Shown here: piece by piece, positions 1 through 8,500 of the stretch
Layout of the letters: each line of letters starts with the position of its first letter
How positions within the stretch are numbered: the first letter of the stretch is position 1
The notes under the pieces: generated by a model
What the model saw: only the letters and a program-made list of their open reading frames with translations
Told to the model about the DNA's origin: nothing
The model's database searches: none
DNA from: Paludibacteraceae bacterium
Lineage (GTDB): Bacteria; Bacteroidota; Bacteroidia; Bacteroidales; Paludibacteraceae
DNA: 34,096 nucleotides
Direction of reading: 5' to 3'
NCBI GenBank assembly: GCA_017478725.1
Contig: JAFVDD010000039.1
Coordinates: 1 to 34,096, forward strand
Translations under genes and position numbers: made by a program

Positions 1-334
1 ACGATCGCATATTCCTCGTGTAGTATATCGGTCAACACCTCCTCTTATTTGTCTTTGATCTCCTTTTCGAGTTTGTGAAACTCGTTGTAGATCTTCTCAC
101 TCTTCTCGATTGTCGTTGTCTAAATTTGAGATTTGAGATTTGAGATTTCTTGTCTGCGACAGCTGCTTGTAGCTTGTCCATAAGCGCCCAGCTATGGGCA
201 CGCAAGTCATCATTAGAGAGCGCATCAATCACCTCGTACTGTGCTTTGATCTGATCCACTACCGGCTGAATAGCGCGCATGTCTTTTTGCGCTTTGTTTC
301 CGAATAGTTTCGTAATAATTTCAATAAAATTCAT
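1..334 (-). pseudogene. secA: SecA preprotein translocase ATPase, disrupted N-terminal fragment, cut by window edge
   Basis: SecA is the cytoplasmic ATPase that drives proteins through SecYEG. The first 60 or so residues (MNFIEIITKLFGNKAQKDMR, then IQPVVDQIKAQY and LSNDDLRAHSWALMDKLQ) match the start of Bacteroidetes SecA. At 124-148 lies a tandem heptamer (ATTTGAG, three copies plus part), after which the original frame turns into basic nonsense and stops at 50-52. The SecA-like continuation (EKIYNEFHKLEKEIKDK, then EEVLTDILHEEYAI) is found in another frame and is broken by a TAA where the family usually has Tyr. Two lesions therefore separate the N-terminus from the rest. Because SecA is essential, this is either a decayed second copy or an assembly error; the remainder lies outside the window. 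The SecA match is a memory-based family recognition. Confidence 0.7.
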
Positions 335-433
335 ATCTCGTTTCTGTAATTCCTTTAATTATTCTATAACCGGGGCCTCCGACGGACGCTAACGTAGCGC
401 GCACGGTGGGGAAAGCCTTAACGTAAGCGGGTG

Positions 434-465
434 CAAAGGTACAACTTTTTTCTGACATACACAAG
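434..465 (-). promoter_or_regulatory. Bacteroidetes-type promoter of secA
   Basis: Read on the minus strand this is CTTG, 20 nt, TACCTTTG, matching the -33/-7 pattern of the Bacteroidetes primary sigma factor with an imperfect -33 box. The expected start near 428 leaves a leader of about 95 nt before the secA ATG. That leader contains the palindromic CGCTAACGTAG motif (387-397), which recurs in the tatA leader. Confidence 0.55.
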
Positions 466-491
466 AAATAACGAAAAATATCCGATTTTTA

Positions 492-523
492 TTTGCATAT
501 ATGCAAAAAAAGCAGTACTTTTG
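492..523 (+). promoter_or_regulatory. Bacteroidetes-type promoter of the susC-susD pair
   Basis: TTTG at 492-495, a 20-nt spacer and TACTTTTG at 516-523 match the Bacteroidetes consensus. Transcription should begin near 530. That rules out the ATG at 501 as the susC start and leaves the ATG at 549 with a short leader. The -33 box sits inside a perfect palindrome TTTGCATATATGCAAA. Confidence 0.7.
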
Positions 524-548
524 TACCCGCAAACGAACCCGACCGCCC

Positions 549-3149
549 ATGAGACACACGCTTCTGCTTTTTCTGCTGCTGATCAGCACTACCGTTCTGG
601 CCGATAAAAACACGGCCTCTCCCGACAGCATCGGTCTGGAGGACATGAACAACCGCGAGCAGTCGTCCTCTGCCATCGACGTGATCCGTGGCAGGGTGGC
701 CGGTCTGACGGTGGACAAGAGCGGCGAGAACGCCATGAGTGCCGTCCGGCTGCGCGGTACGACCTCTCTCTCCGGCAGCAACGACCCGCTCATCATCGTC
801 GATGGTGTGATAGGCGACATGAGTCTGCTCTCCTCCGTCTATCCCACGGATATCGAGAGTTTCCGTATCATGAAAGACGCGAGCGAGACGGCGCAGTTCG
901 GTTCCCGAGGCGCCTCGGGAGTGATAGAGATACGTACGCTCAAGGGCAGCGAAGGCAAGCTCCGTATCCATTATAACGGTTCTCTCTCCGTAGGAGCGGT
1001 CTATAAGACCCTGCCTATGCTGGACGGCGAGGCCTACCGCTCTTTCGTACGAGACCACCACCTGCTCCATAGGGACCAAGGGGCCGACACCGACTGGCAG
1101 CGGGAGATCACCCGCACCGCCCTCTCCCACCACCATCACCTGGCTTTCACCGGCGGCACGAAACACACCGCATACCGCGCCTCCATCGGTTTCATCGACG
1201 ACAGGGCGGTCATCATCGGCACCGGCCAGAGGACCCTCATGTCGAATATCAACCTCACCCAGCGGATGTGGGGGGACCTGCTGAAGATCGACATCGGCAT
1301 GTTCGGCTCGTATCAGAAGAGTGACCGGCTCTTCAACGAGCAGAAACTCTTCTACAGCGCCGCCTGCTTCAACCCCACTTTTCCGGCATCGAAGAACACC
1401 TCCGGAGGCTGGGACGGCGACCCGGCAGCCAGCCAGATAGCCCACCCCATGGCGTGGCTGGCGAACAGCGTACAGCCCACCGACGCCCATGTGAGTACGA
1501 ACCTCCACCTCGACTTCCGGCTCATCAACCCCCTGCACCTCAAACTCATGACGGCATATACCTTCCACCGCACGGACGAGACACGCGACATACCTACCGA
1601 CGAGGGCGGCACGGCATTCCGCGGAACGGGCAAGACCCACGATATACTCTTCCATCTGCTGCTGGATTACAACCAGAGCTGGGGCATCCACGCCCTATCC
1701 GCCTCGGCGATGACGGAGGTGAACAGCCATAGGTCAGAGGGTTTTTATGTCACCACCTACCAGTCCGCCTCGTCCGTTCTGGGCGACGACCGGCTCTCGG
1801 CGGGCTCTATCCGCCCCTGGGACGGCACCGACTCCTACAACCGCCAAGCGAACATGCTCTCTTTCATGGGCCGCGTGGGCTACACCCTCTTAGGACGGTA
1901 CCACCTCACCGCCTCGCTCCGCGCAGACGGCAGCAGTAAGTTCGGCGCCCATAACAGATGGGGGCTCTTCCCCTCCGTCTCGGCGTCATGGACTATCTCC
2001 GACGAGCCGTGGATGCCGCAGTCGGACGTGCTGGACCACCTGCGCCTCAGCGGCGGCTACGGCCTCGCGGGCAACCAGTCGGCAATAGACAGCTACCTCA
2101 CCCTGCCGCTCTACGAACCGAATGGTCTCATCGAGTTAGGCGGCAAAGGGATCACCACCTATGCCGCGCTGCGCAACGCCAACCCCGACCTCAAATGGGA
2201 AGTCAGCCGCACGGGCAACGTGTCGCTCGACATGAGTCTGTTCCGCGGACGGCTGGTAGCGAATATCAGCTATTACAACACCCTCGTCACCGACATGCTC
2301 TACCCCTACCGCGTCTCCACGCCGCCTTACACCTACCCCGTGCTCATCGCCAACCTCGGCTCGATGCGCAACCAGGGCGTGGAGATCTCGCTCGGCGGTA
2401 CGCCGGTCAACACACGCGACTGGAGGCTGACCGTCAACGCGAACCTCACATGGCAGCATAACCGGCTCCTCTCCCTCTCCGGTTACCAGGGCGACGAATG
2501 GCTCTACGGAGCGGACTACCAGGCACTCGCCTCTGTCTCCGGAGCCGGCTCGCATGGCGGCGACAATGATATCACCTGGCAGATCATCGGCCAGCCTTTA
2601 GGCACGTTTTATATCCCGAGGAGCAACGGCTTACAGGACAACGGCCAGGGCGGTTATACCTACTCCGCCGGCGACCGTTATATAGCCGGACAGGCCACGC
2701 CGAAACTGCTCCTGGGCTCGAATATCAGCCTCCGGTTCCGCGACTGGGACCTGTCCGTCCAACTCAACGGCGCTTTCGGCCACAAGATCTTCAACGGCAC
2801 CTCCCTCGCCTACATGAACCTCAACTCCCTGCCCCTCTATAACGTCCTGCGCGACGCGCCGGAGAAGAAGATATACGACCAACGCGTGACGGATTACTGG
2901 CTCGAGCGGGGCGACTATGTCAATATCGACTATATCACGCTGGGCTACCGCGTGCCGCTGCCGCCGAACAAAGTGGTGGAGACCTTGCGTCTCGTCCTGA
3001 CGATGAACAACGTGGCCACCTTCACTTCCTACTCCGGCCTCACGCCGATGATCAACAGCAGTAATATCAACGCTACCATCGGTGTGGATGACAAACGGAC
3101 CTACCCGTTGTACCACACCTTCACCTTTGGTTTATCTATTGGTTTCTGA
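549..3149 (+). CDS. susC: SusC-like TonB-dependent outer-membrane receptor
   Basis: Outer-membrane beta-barrel that imports oligosaccharides or peptides with its SusD lipoprotein partner. I place the start at 549, not 501, because the promoter -7 box lies between them and MRHTLLLFLLLISTTVLA is a clean signal peptide. Mature residues soon reach the plug, with the SusC hallmarks VRLRGTTSLSGSNDPLIIVDGV and IESFRIMKDASETAQFG, followed by a long barrel ending in the aromatic FTFGLSIGF. About 866 residues is short for SusC: the carboxypeptidase-like domain that usually precedes the plug is missing. The stop overlaps the susD start (ATGA), so the two are translationally coupled. No glycosidase, sigma or anti-sigma gene lies beside them, so the substrate cannot be read from context. 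GC-rich codon use differs from the AT-rich accessory genes downstream. Confidence 0.92.
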   Translation: MRHTLLLFLLLISTTVLADKNTASPDSIGLEDMNNREQSSSAIDVIRGRVAGLTVDKSGENAMSAVRLRGTTSLSGSNDPLIIVDGVIGDMSLLSSVYPTDIESFRIMKDASETAQFGSRGASGVIEIRTLKGSEGKLRIHYNGSLSVGAVYKTLPMLDGEAYRSFVRDHHLLHRDQGADTDWQREITRTALSHHHHLAFTGGTKHTAYRASIGFIDDRAVIIGTGQRTLMSNINLTQRMWGDLLKIDIGMFGSYQKSDRLFNEQKLFYSAACFNPTFPASKNTSGGWDGDPAASQIAHPMAWLANSVQPTDAHVSTNLHLDFRLINPLHLKLMTAYTFHRTDETRDIPTDEGGTAFRGTGKTHDILFHLLLDYNQSWGIHALSASAMTEVNSHRSEGFYVTTYQSASSVLGDDRLSAGSIRPWDGTDSYNRQANMLSFMGRVGYTLLGRYHLTASLRADGSSKFGAHNRWGLFPSVSASWTISDEPWMPQSDVLDHLRLSGGYGLAGNQSAIDSYLTLPLYEPNGLIELGGKGITTYAALRNANPDLKWEVSRTGNVSLDMSLFRGRLVANISYYNTLVTDMLYPYRVSTPPYTYPVLIANLGSMRNQGVEISLGGTPVNTRDWRLTVNANLTWQHNRLLSLSGYQGDEWLYGADYQALASVSGAGSHGGDNDITWQIIGQPLGTFYIPRSNGLQDNGQGGYTYSAGDRYIAGQATPKLLLGSNISLRFRDWDLSVQLNGAFGHKIFNGTSLAYMNLNSLPLYNVLRDAPEKKIYDQRVTDYWLERGDYVNIDYITLGYRVPLPPNKVVETLRLVLTMNNVATFTSYSGLTPMINSSNINATIGVDDKRTYPLYHTFTFGLSIGF

Positions 3150-4684
3150 TGAAGACAAAGAAGTACATATTCTGTCTATGGGTAACGGCCCTGCTGATGA
3201 CGGGTTGCTCGTTTCTGGACGAGAACCCCTCTTCCGCCCTCACAGAGGCGGAGGCCTTCGGTTCGATGACCGCGCTGCGTAACAACGCCGTGCTCTCCGT
3301 CTATATATACCTCGGCGGCAATGCCGACTCGCAGGGGCTCCAGGGCACCGGAAGGGGGGTCTATGACCTCAACTCCCTCACCACGGACGAGCAGATCATG
3401 CCTGTCCGCGGCGGTGACTGGTACGACGGAGGCTACTGGCAGCGGCTCCATGACCACACCTGGGAGAGCTCCGACCGCTCCATACGCGACACATGGGACT
3501 ATCTCTTCAAGGTGGTCATGCTCGCCAACAACGGCATTGCCCACATAGACGCCTACCACGGCGCGGATGCGGACACCGCGCTCCTTGCCTCGTACAGAGC
3601 CGAACTGCGGGCACTGAGAGCGATGTACTATTTCTACCTTTTGGACCTCTATGGTCGCGTACCCGTCGTCACGGACGCCGGTCTCTCTTCCGCCGCAATC
3701 ACCCTCTCCCCACGGGAGGAGGTGTACCGGTTTGCCGTGCAGGAGTTACGCGAAGCGATGCCGCGGCTGGCGTACGAGTCGGCTAACGAACCGCTGGGGC
3801 AGTATTACGGACGGATGACGTATTACGTGGCGGCGTTCGTGCTGATGAAACTCTACCTCAACCACCCCGTCTATACCGGCGTCACGGAGCCGCAGCTCTA
3901 TGACTCGGTCGTATGGTACGCCGACCTCCTCTCCCAACGATACCGGCTGGAGGAACAGCTCAGTACGAACTTCTCGCTCGACAACGACCGCTCGCAGGAG
4001 AATATCTTCGTCATCCCCCGCGAGGTAGGCAAATACACGGCGCAGTACCGCTACGCCTACCGCTCGCTCCATTACAACCACGCCGCCGCCTTAGGCATGG
4101 GCGGAGAGAACGGCACGTCGGCTACCCGCGAGACACTGGACGTCTTCGGTTATAACACCGACCACCAAGACCCGCGTTTTGACCTCTGTTTTTATTACGA
4201 CACCGTCTATGTCAACGGCCAAGTCGTCTGCCGCACGGACGGCAAGACACCCCTGGTCTATCAGGCGGAAGAGGTGGCGCAGGACCTCAGCGGCAGTCCG
4301 TATGAGAAGACCGCCGGCGCACGGTTCAGGAAATACGAACACGACCCCAACGGCATCCAGGACGCTACGGTTGGCAAGAACGACATCGTCCTCTTCCGCT
4401 ATGCGGACGTGGTGCTCATGAAGGCAGAAGCCCTGGTGCGAAAAGGACAGGACGCCTCGGAGGATATGACGGAGATACGCAGCCGCGTGGGACTCGCGCC
4501 TCTGCCCGCGCCGCCTACGCTCGATGATATCTACTACGAGCGCTGGCGCGAACTGATGTGGGAGGGGTGGCACCGCAACGACATGATCCGTTTCGGACGC
4601 TGGACAGGCCACACCACCGTCTTCCCCATACCGCTGGATTTTCTGCTCCTGCACCCCTCTTCTGAGCAAAATGAGGGCTACTAA
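3149..4684 (+). CDS. susD: SusD-like surface lipoprotein (RagB/SusD family)
   Basis: Ligand-binding lipoprotein that caps the SusC channel at the cell surface. The N-terminus KKYIFCLWVTALLMTGC is a lipoprotein signal peptide with Cys20 as the lipidated residue, followed by SFLDENPSSALTEAEAF, typical of SusD. Further family features are the helix around RAELRALRAMYYFYLLDLYG with PVVTD, and the C-terminal RWRELMWEGWHRNDMIRFGRW followed by FPIPLDFLLLHPSSEQNEGY, close to the usual FPIP...NP..QN.GY ending. Length 511 residues is normal. The ATG shares its A with the susC stop codon. No clear terminator follows; the next unit is a tRNA gene with its own promoter. Confidence 0.93.
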   Translation: MKTKKYIFCLWVTALLMTGCSFLDENPSSALTEAEAFGSMTALRNNAVLSVYIYLGGNADSQGLQGTGRGVYDLNSLTTDEQIMPVRGGDWYDGGYWQRLHDHTWESSDRSIRDTWDYLFKVVMLANNGIAHIDAYHGADADTALLASYRAELRALRAMYYFYLLDLYGRVPVVTDAGLSSAAITLSPREEVYRFAVQELREAMPRLAYESANEPLGQYYGRMTYYVAAFVLMKLYLNHPVYTGVTEPQLYDSVVWYADLLSQRYRLEEQLSTNFSLDNDRSQENIFVIPREVGKYTAQYRYAYRSLHYNHAAALGMGGENGTSATRETLDVFGYNTDHQDPRFDLCFYYDTVYVNGQVVCRTDGKTPLVYQAEEVAQDLSGSPYEKTAGARFRKYEHDPNGIQDATVGKNDIVLFRYADVVLMKAEALVRKGQDASEDMTEIRSRVGLAPLPAPPTLDDIYYERWRELMWEGWHRNDMIRFGRWTGHTTVFPIPLDFLLLHPSSEQNEGY

Positions 4685-4731
4685 ACGGCAGAAATAAGGC
4701 AATAATGCATTTTTTTGAAATTTTCTTGCCC

Positions 4732-4781
4732 AAAAATTTGGTCATGTCAAAAAAAAGCAGTACCTTTGCACCCGCTTTTGA
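4732..4781 (+). promoter_or_regulatory. tRNA promoter, 50-nt sequence shared with the tRNA-Lys gene
   Basis: TTTG (4737-4740), 20 nt and TACCTTTG (4761-4768) give a consensus promoter about 25 nt upstream of the mature tRNA-Gln. The whole block 4732-4781 is identical to the reverse complement of 25800-25849 in front of tRNA-Lys, although the tRNAs themselves differ. Confidence 0.75.
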
Positions 4782-4792
4782 AAAAAAGACAT

Positions 4793-4863
4793 TGCTCAAT
4801 GGTGTAATGGTAGCACTACAGATTCTGGTTCTGTCTGTCTGGGTTCGAGTCCTGGTTGAGCAA
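4793..4863 (+). tRNA. tRNA-Gln (CTG anticodon)
   Basis: Folds as a cloverleaf: acceptor TGCTCAA/TTGAGCA, D stem GTGT/GCAC, anticodon stem ACAGA/TCTGT around loop TTCTGGT (anticodon CTG), and T arm with TTCGAGT. The discriminator base is A and CCA is not encoded. It has its own promoter and is followed at once by a hairpin terminator. Confidence 0.93.
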
Positions 4864-4866
4864 CAA

Positions 4867-4894
4867 AAGAAAGTCTCCAGTTGGGGACTTTCTT
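4867..4894 (+). terminator. Hairpin terminator after tRNA-Gln
   Basis: AAGAAAGTCTCC, loop AGTT, GGGGACTTTCTT forms a 12-bp stem with one G-T pair directly after the tRNA. The following T run is short. Confidence 0.6.
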
Positions 4895-4905
4895 GTTTCT
4901 CATAC

Positions 4906-4980
4906 CGACTCTAACCCAGGTTCTCCGCCGCTTCGCTCTGTCGATTATTGCTTAGCCCTAAAGGGCACGACTCTAACCCA
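4906..4980 (+). repeat. Short direct repeat CGACTCTAACCCA, two copies
   Basis: The 13-mer is present at 4906-4918 and 4968-4980. Between them is a small perfect hairpin GCCCTAAAGGGC. I see no gene here. Confidence 0.5.
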
Positions 4981-4994
4981 CCTCTTTGGAGTCT

Positions 4995-5030
4995 AAAAAC
5001 GAAAGCCCGCGCATCCCTGCGAAGGCTTTC
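4995..5030 (-). terminator. Second hairpin terminator of the minus-strand surface-protein unit
   Basis: On the minus strand, GAAAGCC...GGCTTTC with an inner CGCA/TGCG stem is followed by GTTTTT. It backs up the hairpin at 5034-5074. Confidence 0.55.
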
Positions 5031-5033
5031 CAC

Positions 5034-5074
5034 TAAAAAAATGCATTATGGAAATAGCGCTCTCACGCTATTTC
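5034..5074 (-). terminator. Hairpin terminator after the small exported protein gene
   Basis: On the minus strand GAAATAGCG, loop TGAGAG, CGCTATTTC is followed a few bases later by seven T. It lies just past the stop codon of the small gene at 5095. Confidence 0.55.
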
Positions 5075-5094
5075 TTTTCGTTAGCGTGAGTCGG

Positions 5095-5454
5095 TCACGC
5101 TATCTCTTTCCGTCTGCGCAGAGCGGTATAGAGCCCGAAGCCTGCCGCCATCAGCAGCAACGGCAACACCGCATCGCCGATAGGGGACAAATCAGTACCG
5201 GTAGTAGGGTCTCCTGCATTACGGCCGGAAGCGTGCTCTCTGTGCGGTCTGGAAGCGGCGTTAGCCGGAGCGGAGGAAGTTGCTCCCATAGTTGCCACTC
5301 CTGTGGCACCTACTGCGGTCACCTGCGAGCTATAGGCACTCCCGGAACCCTGCATAGTGGAGGTGGACTGCCATTCCTGCTGCGCCAAGGCAGCCTGCGG
5401 CAGCAGGCACGCCATCAGCATGCCTACTGCAAAAAGAATCATTCTATTTTTCAT
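5095..5454 (-). CDS. Small exported protein with C-terminal membrane-anchor-like tail, unknown function
   Basis: About 119 residues. The N-terminus MKNRMILFAVGMLMACLLPQ, ending in AALAQ, is a signal peptide; the ATG at 5463 (adding MTI) is an alternative start. The middle is low-complexity, rich in Ser, Ala, Gly and Thr. The C-terminus has a short motif PIGDAV, a hydrophobic stretch (LPLLLMAAGFGLYTAL) and a basic end RRRKEIA. That motif-hydrophobic-basic order resembles bacterial sorting or anchoring signals, and I have the impression that similar tails recur in Bacteroidales proteins, but I cannot name the family. It lies 53 bp downstream of the giant surface-protein gene on the same strand and ahead of two hairpin terminators, so it is probably the last gene of that unit. 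Confidence 0.7.
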   Translation of the reverse strand: MKNRMILFAVGMLMACLLPQAALAQQEWQSTSTMQGSGSAYSSQVTAVGATGVATMGATSSAPANAASRPHREHASGRNAGDPTTGTDLSPIGDAVLPLLLMAAGFGLYTALRRRKEIA

Positions 5455-5507
5455 AATTGTCATTGTTTACTTACCGGATATTCTTGATATTCTGGATTTA
5501 CTAGAAC

Positions 5508-8500
5508 TTATTTTACTTTGTTTCCGCGGGCATCGAAGACTTGGCCGTTCTTGACAATATAGAGAACGCCGTCAACAATCCGTTTCTGCGCGTTTGTACC
5601 TTGTACATTGTCCCCTTGTACATTCTCAATTTCTGTCGCCACATTGCTTATCGGCGAGAGCTCCAGCACAAAGCGGTTGTCCGTCTGTCCGGCAGGGAGC
5701 TGCACTGTGTAGTCGGTCAGGGCGAGGTTCGTGCGCGTGCCTGCGATATTATCTATAAGGACTGCCCCCACTCCGTTCGTGCCCTCCGGCATCGAGAAGG
5801 TATATTCGCCCTCGGCGGCAATCTGTACGCCGACCGGCACGGTGGTGGTCGTCTCCGGCAGGCAGTTACCCGCCAGCTTGTAGTATCCGGCAAGGGTGTA
5901 GAGGTTGTTACCGCTATTGCTGAGGAGTTTGCTCAGGTCGAGGTTGAGGTCATAGCCTTCGGTCGCACCCTCTGCCATCCGGCTGATGTAGGTTACATCG
6001 GCTTGCTCGCTGCCCTTGCTCAGCACCATCTTCAGCGTCTGGTCGCCTTGCTCCTCGTTGTTATGTGCCGGAGCTGCTTTGACTCCAACAAGCGGATTGC
6101 TTGTAACCTCACTCCATACAATTTTCCCCTCATACTGCACCAAATATGCGTGGGTGGCTTTGAACTCAAAGTTCGATGTCGAGGTTATCGTATATACCGG
6201 AACATTAGCTGATACGGACCATGTGTAGAAATACTTCAAAGCATAACCGGTTTGGTTTGCAGGGTAGCTTCCTGTGGTGAATGTCGGGTCGCTTATCGTC
6301 GCTGTATTGAAACTCGGTGAGCCGATGATACGCCAGTTGGAGTCAATGGCTCGGCGGTCATATCGGGGATCGCCTGCATTAGTGCCGCGCCATTTGTCAC
6401 AGTGCATAGGATCCAGCGTATAGGACACTTCTCCAGTCAACAGACCTATATTGATGTTTGCTGCGTTAGAGGATGGGAAGTAGAGCCGCAGGGTATTGAC
6501 ACCGGTGCGTGTAAATGGTGCACCTGTGGACTCTAAGTTAGTCAGTCGCAGAACATAACCTTGGTTGGCTTTCATCATATCCGTACGATCCAGGTCGTAC
6601 CACCAACTCTCGGTCTCTGCCCACCAACCATCGCGAGCGCGATAGTCACCGTGGTAGGTCTGTATTACCCAATAGCCGTCGCTGCCGTAGCCTTCGATAC
6701 CGAAGATATCGCTCACTTTGCAATCATACGGCAGTGAAATCCAATAATAGGCATCGGTGTAACCACTGCTTGTGATGGTTCGGTCGGCTGCATCCCAGTT
6801 CGCTTTGGTAAACTCCATTACTGTATATACCTGAGTAATATTGTTTAATGCGCCATCTCCTGTCAGATTAAGCAACGTAGGATTAGCGTTCTCTGTGCGC
6901 ACTACCATCAGATTGGAATACAAGTCAATAGCTTTGTTTATCTCTTCTTCGGGGTCCGGTTTCCATGCCGCTATCAGTCGGTTGGTCTTAAAGTCATAGG
7001 TTACCTCTACGCCAAATTCATCCTCTGTCGGGCTTGCTGCGTTACCCAGCAGCGTCTTGTCTTCAGCCAAAGTTTCGAGAGTACCATTATATCTGGTGGT
7101 AATCGTTGCCTGGCTACCTAATTTGACTTTGGCTTCAAACTTATACATCCAGTTGTCTGCATCGGTGGCAGGACGCGGATTGTTATAGGAATCTTCATAG
7201 GAAGATCCATTGTATATCTTCACTCGATCTGCTTCTTTTCCTTCAATCTTGATGCTGGCTCCGTCGCCTTCAATCATGGCGTAGGTGAAGTCATTCGTTA
7301 GGGAGTTGTAGCCGTAGCGCACATTGGCACCGTCAGTGGTAGTGCTCTCTCCTACACCTACCTTGCCTGCCAAGTCATCGTTAATACCGTTGCCGATAGT
7401 GGCTGCTACTACTTGTGCACCGCCGCCGTCCGATGTTCCGATGAACCAGTCAACCCAGTAATGGTCGTACGTATCTCCGAAAGTAGTATTGGTTAGGAAC
7501 TTCGTGAACTTGTTCCCCACCGCGCTGCCGGATTTCGGGTCGCCGTTGTTCAGGTTATTACGGGTGGTGGCATTCACATGGATATAGTAATCGCCGGTAT
7601 AGGCACTCGGCTCGGTAGCTGCTGTTACCTTGTCCGTAGAGGGGTCAATGGTAATGTCGAAAACATACACACCAGGGGTGGATCCGGCTGCCAATGCCGC
7701 GGGTAGATTATCACTATTCCCTGTACTCCATTCCAAGTTGCCGCTACCATCCACACCGGTGCATTTCTGAAGGACGAGTGTCTCTGTTCCTCCATTGGAT
7801 AAGAACATCGAAACGGTGTTAGCGCCACTTGCGGCATCCGTGGCAGAAATGATATTGGAGTAGGTCGTCTTTGCACTACCGTCATTATAGGTATGTTTGA
7901 GCCGATAGCCGTTGGTCGGCGTCTCGGGGTACTCCACACTGAATTTCATTACATCGCCCGTCTGATCCAGCGTAAAGGTGTAATCGCCCTTGATCGTGGG
8001 AGTGAAGACGAACGCAGGCCACGTTCCTGTATCCTCAAATAGGTTGAGATTGGTGCAGTTGGAGGATGTAATGGTCTCTACTGCACCTCCTGCAGTCTTC
8101 GGCCAGTATTTCAGTCCTCCGGCACTCGTGATCATATAATGGTTATTAACTGCGGTTATATCATCAATCGTAACCGTAAATTTTAGTGTCGTAGCCTTAT
8201 CGCTTGTTGCCACCATCTCGGCCACTTGGGTATAGGCATTAGGAGAAGTTGTAAACCGTTGCCAGTAATATCCGGCACCCTCACCAGCCTTGGTGTCATA
8301 CTTCATCCAGTAGCCGTTATTGTTGTAACTTACACTATACAAGTTATTCGTTTGATCATGATGCGGAACAAACATATTCAGAATGCGGTTGTAGTCACTA
8401 CGATAAGCAGCAAAACCACCGCCGGAGAAATTGTTGTAGTTTCTCCAATCTCTACTAGAGAATGCAACCGTTGTCTGATTGTTATAGGTTACGCCTCGCG

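Noticed and set aside
124-148. Phase-variable heptamer switch in secA
   Set aside because: No copy number restores the SecA frame, since a TAG follows the repeat in the required frame and a TAA lies further on.
489-1691. 400-codon open frame antisense to susC
   Set aside because: It is the mirror of a GC-rich coding sequence, has no promoter or recognisable domain, and the sense strand is a clear SusC.
4705-4914. 69-codon frame across the tRNA-Gln gene
   Set aside because: It reads through a promoter, a tRNA and a terminator.
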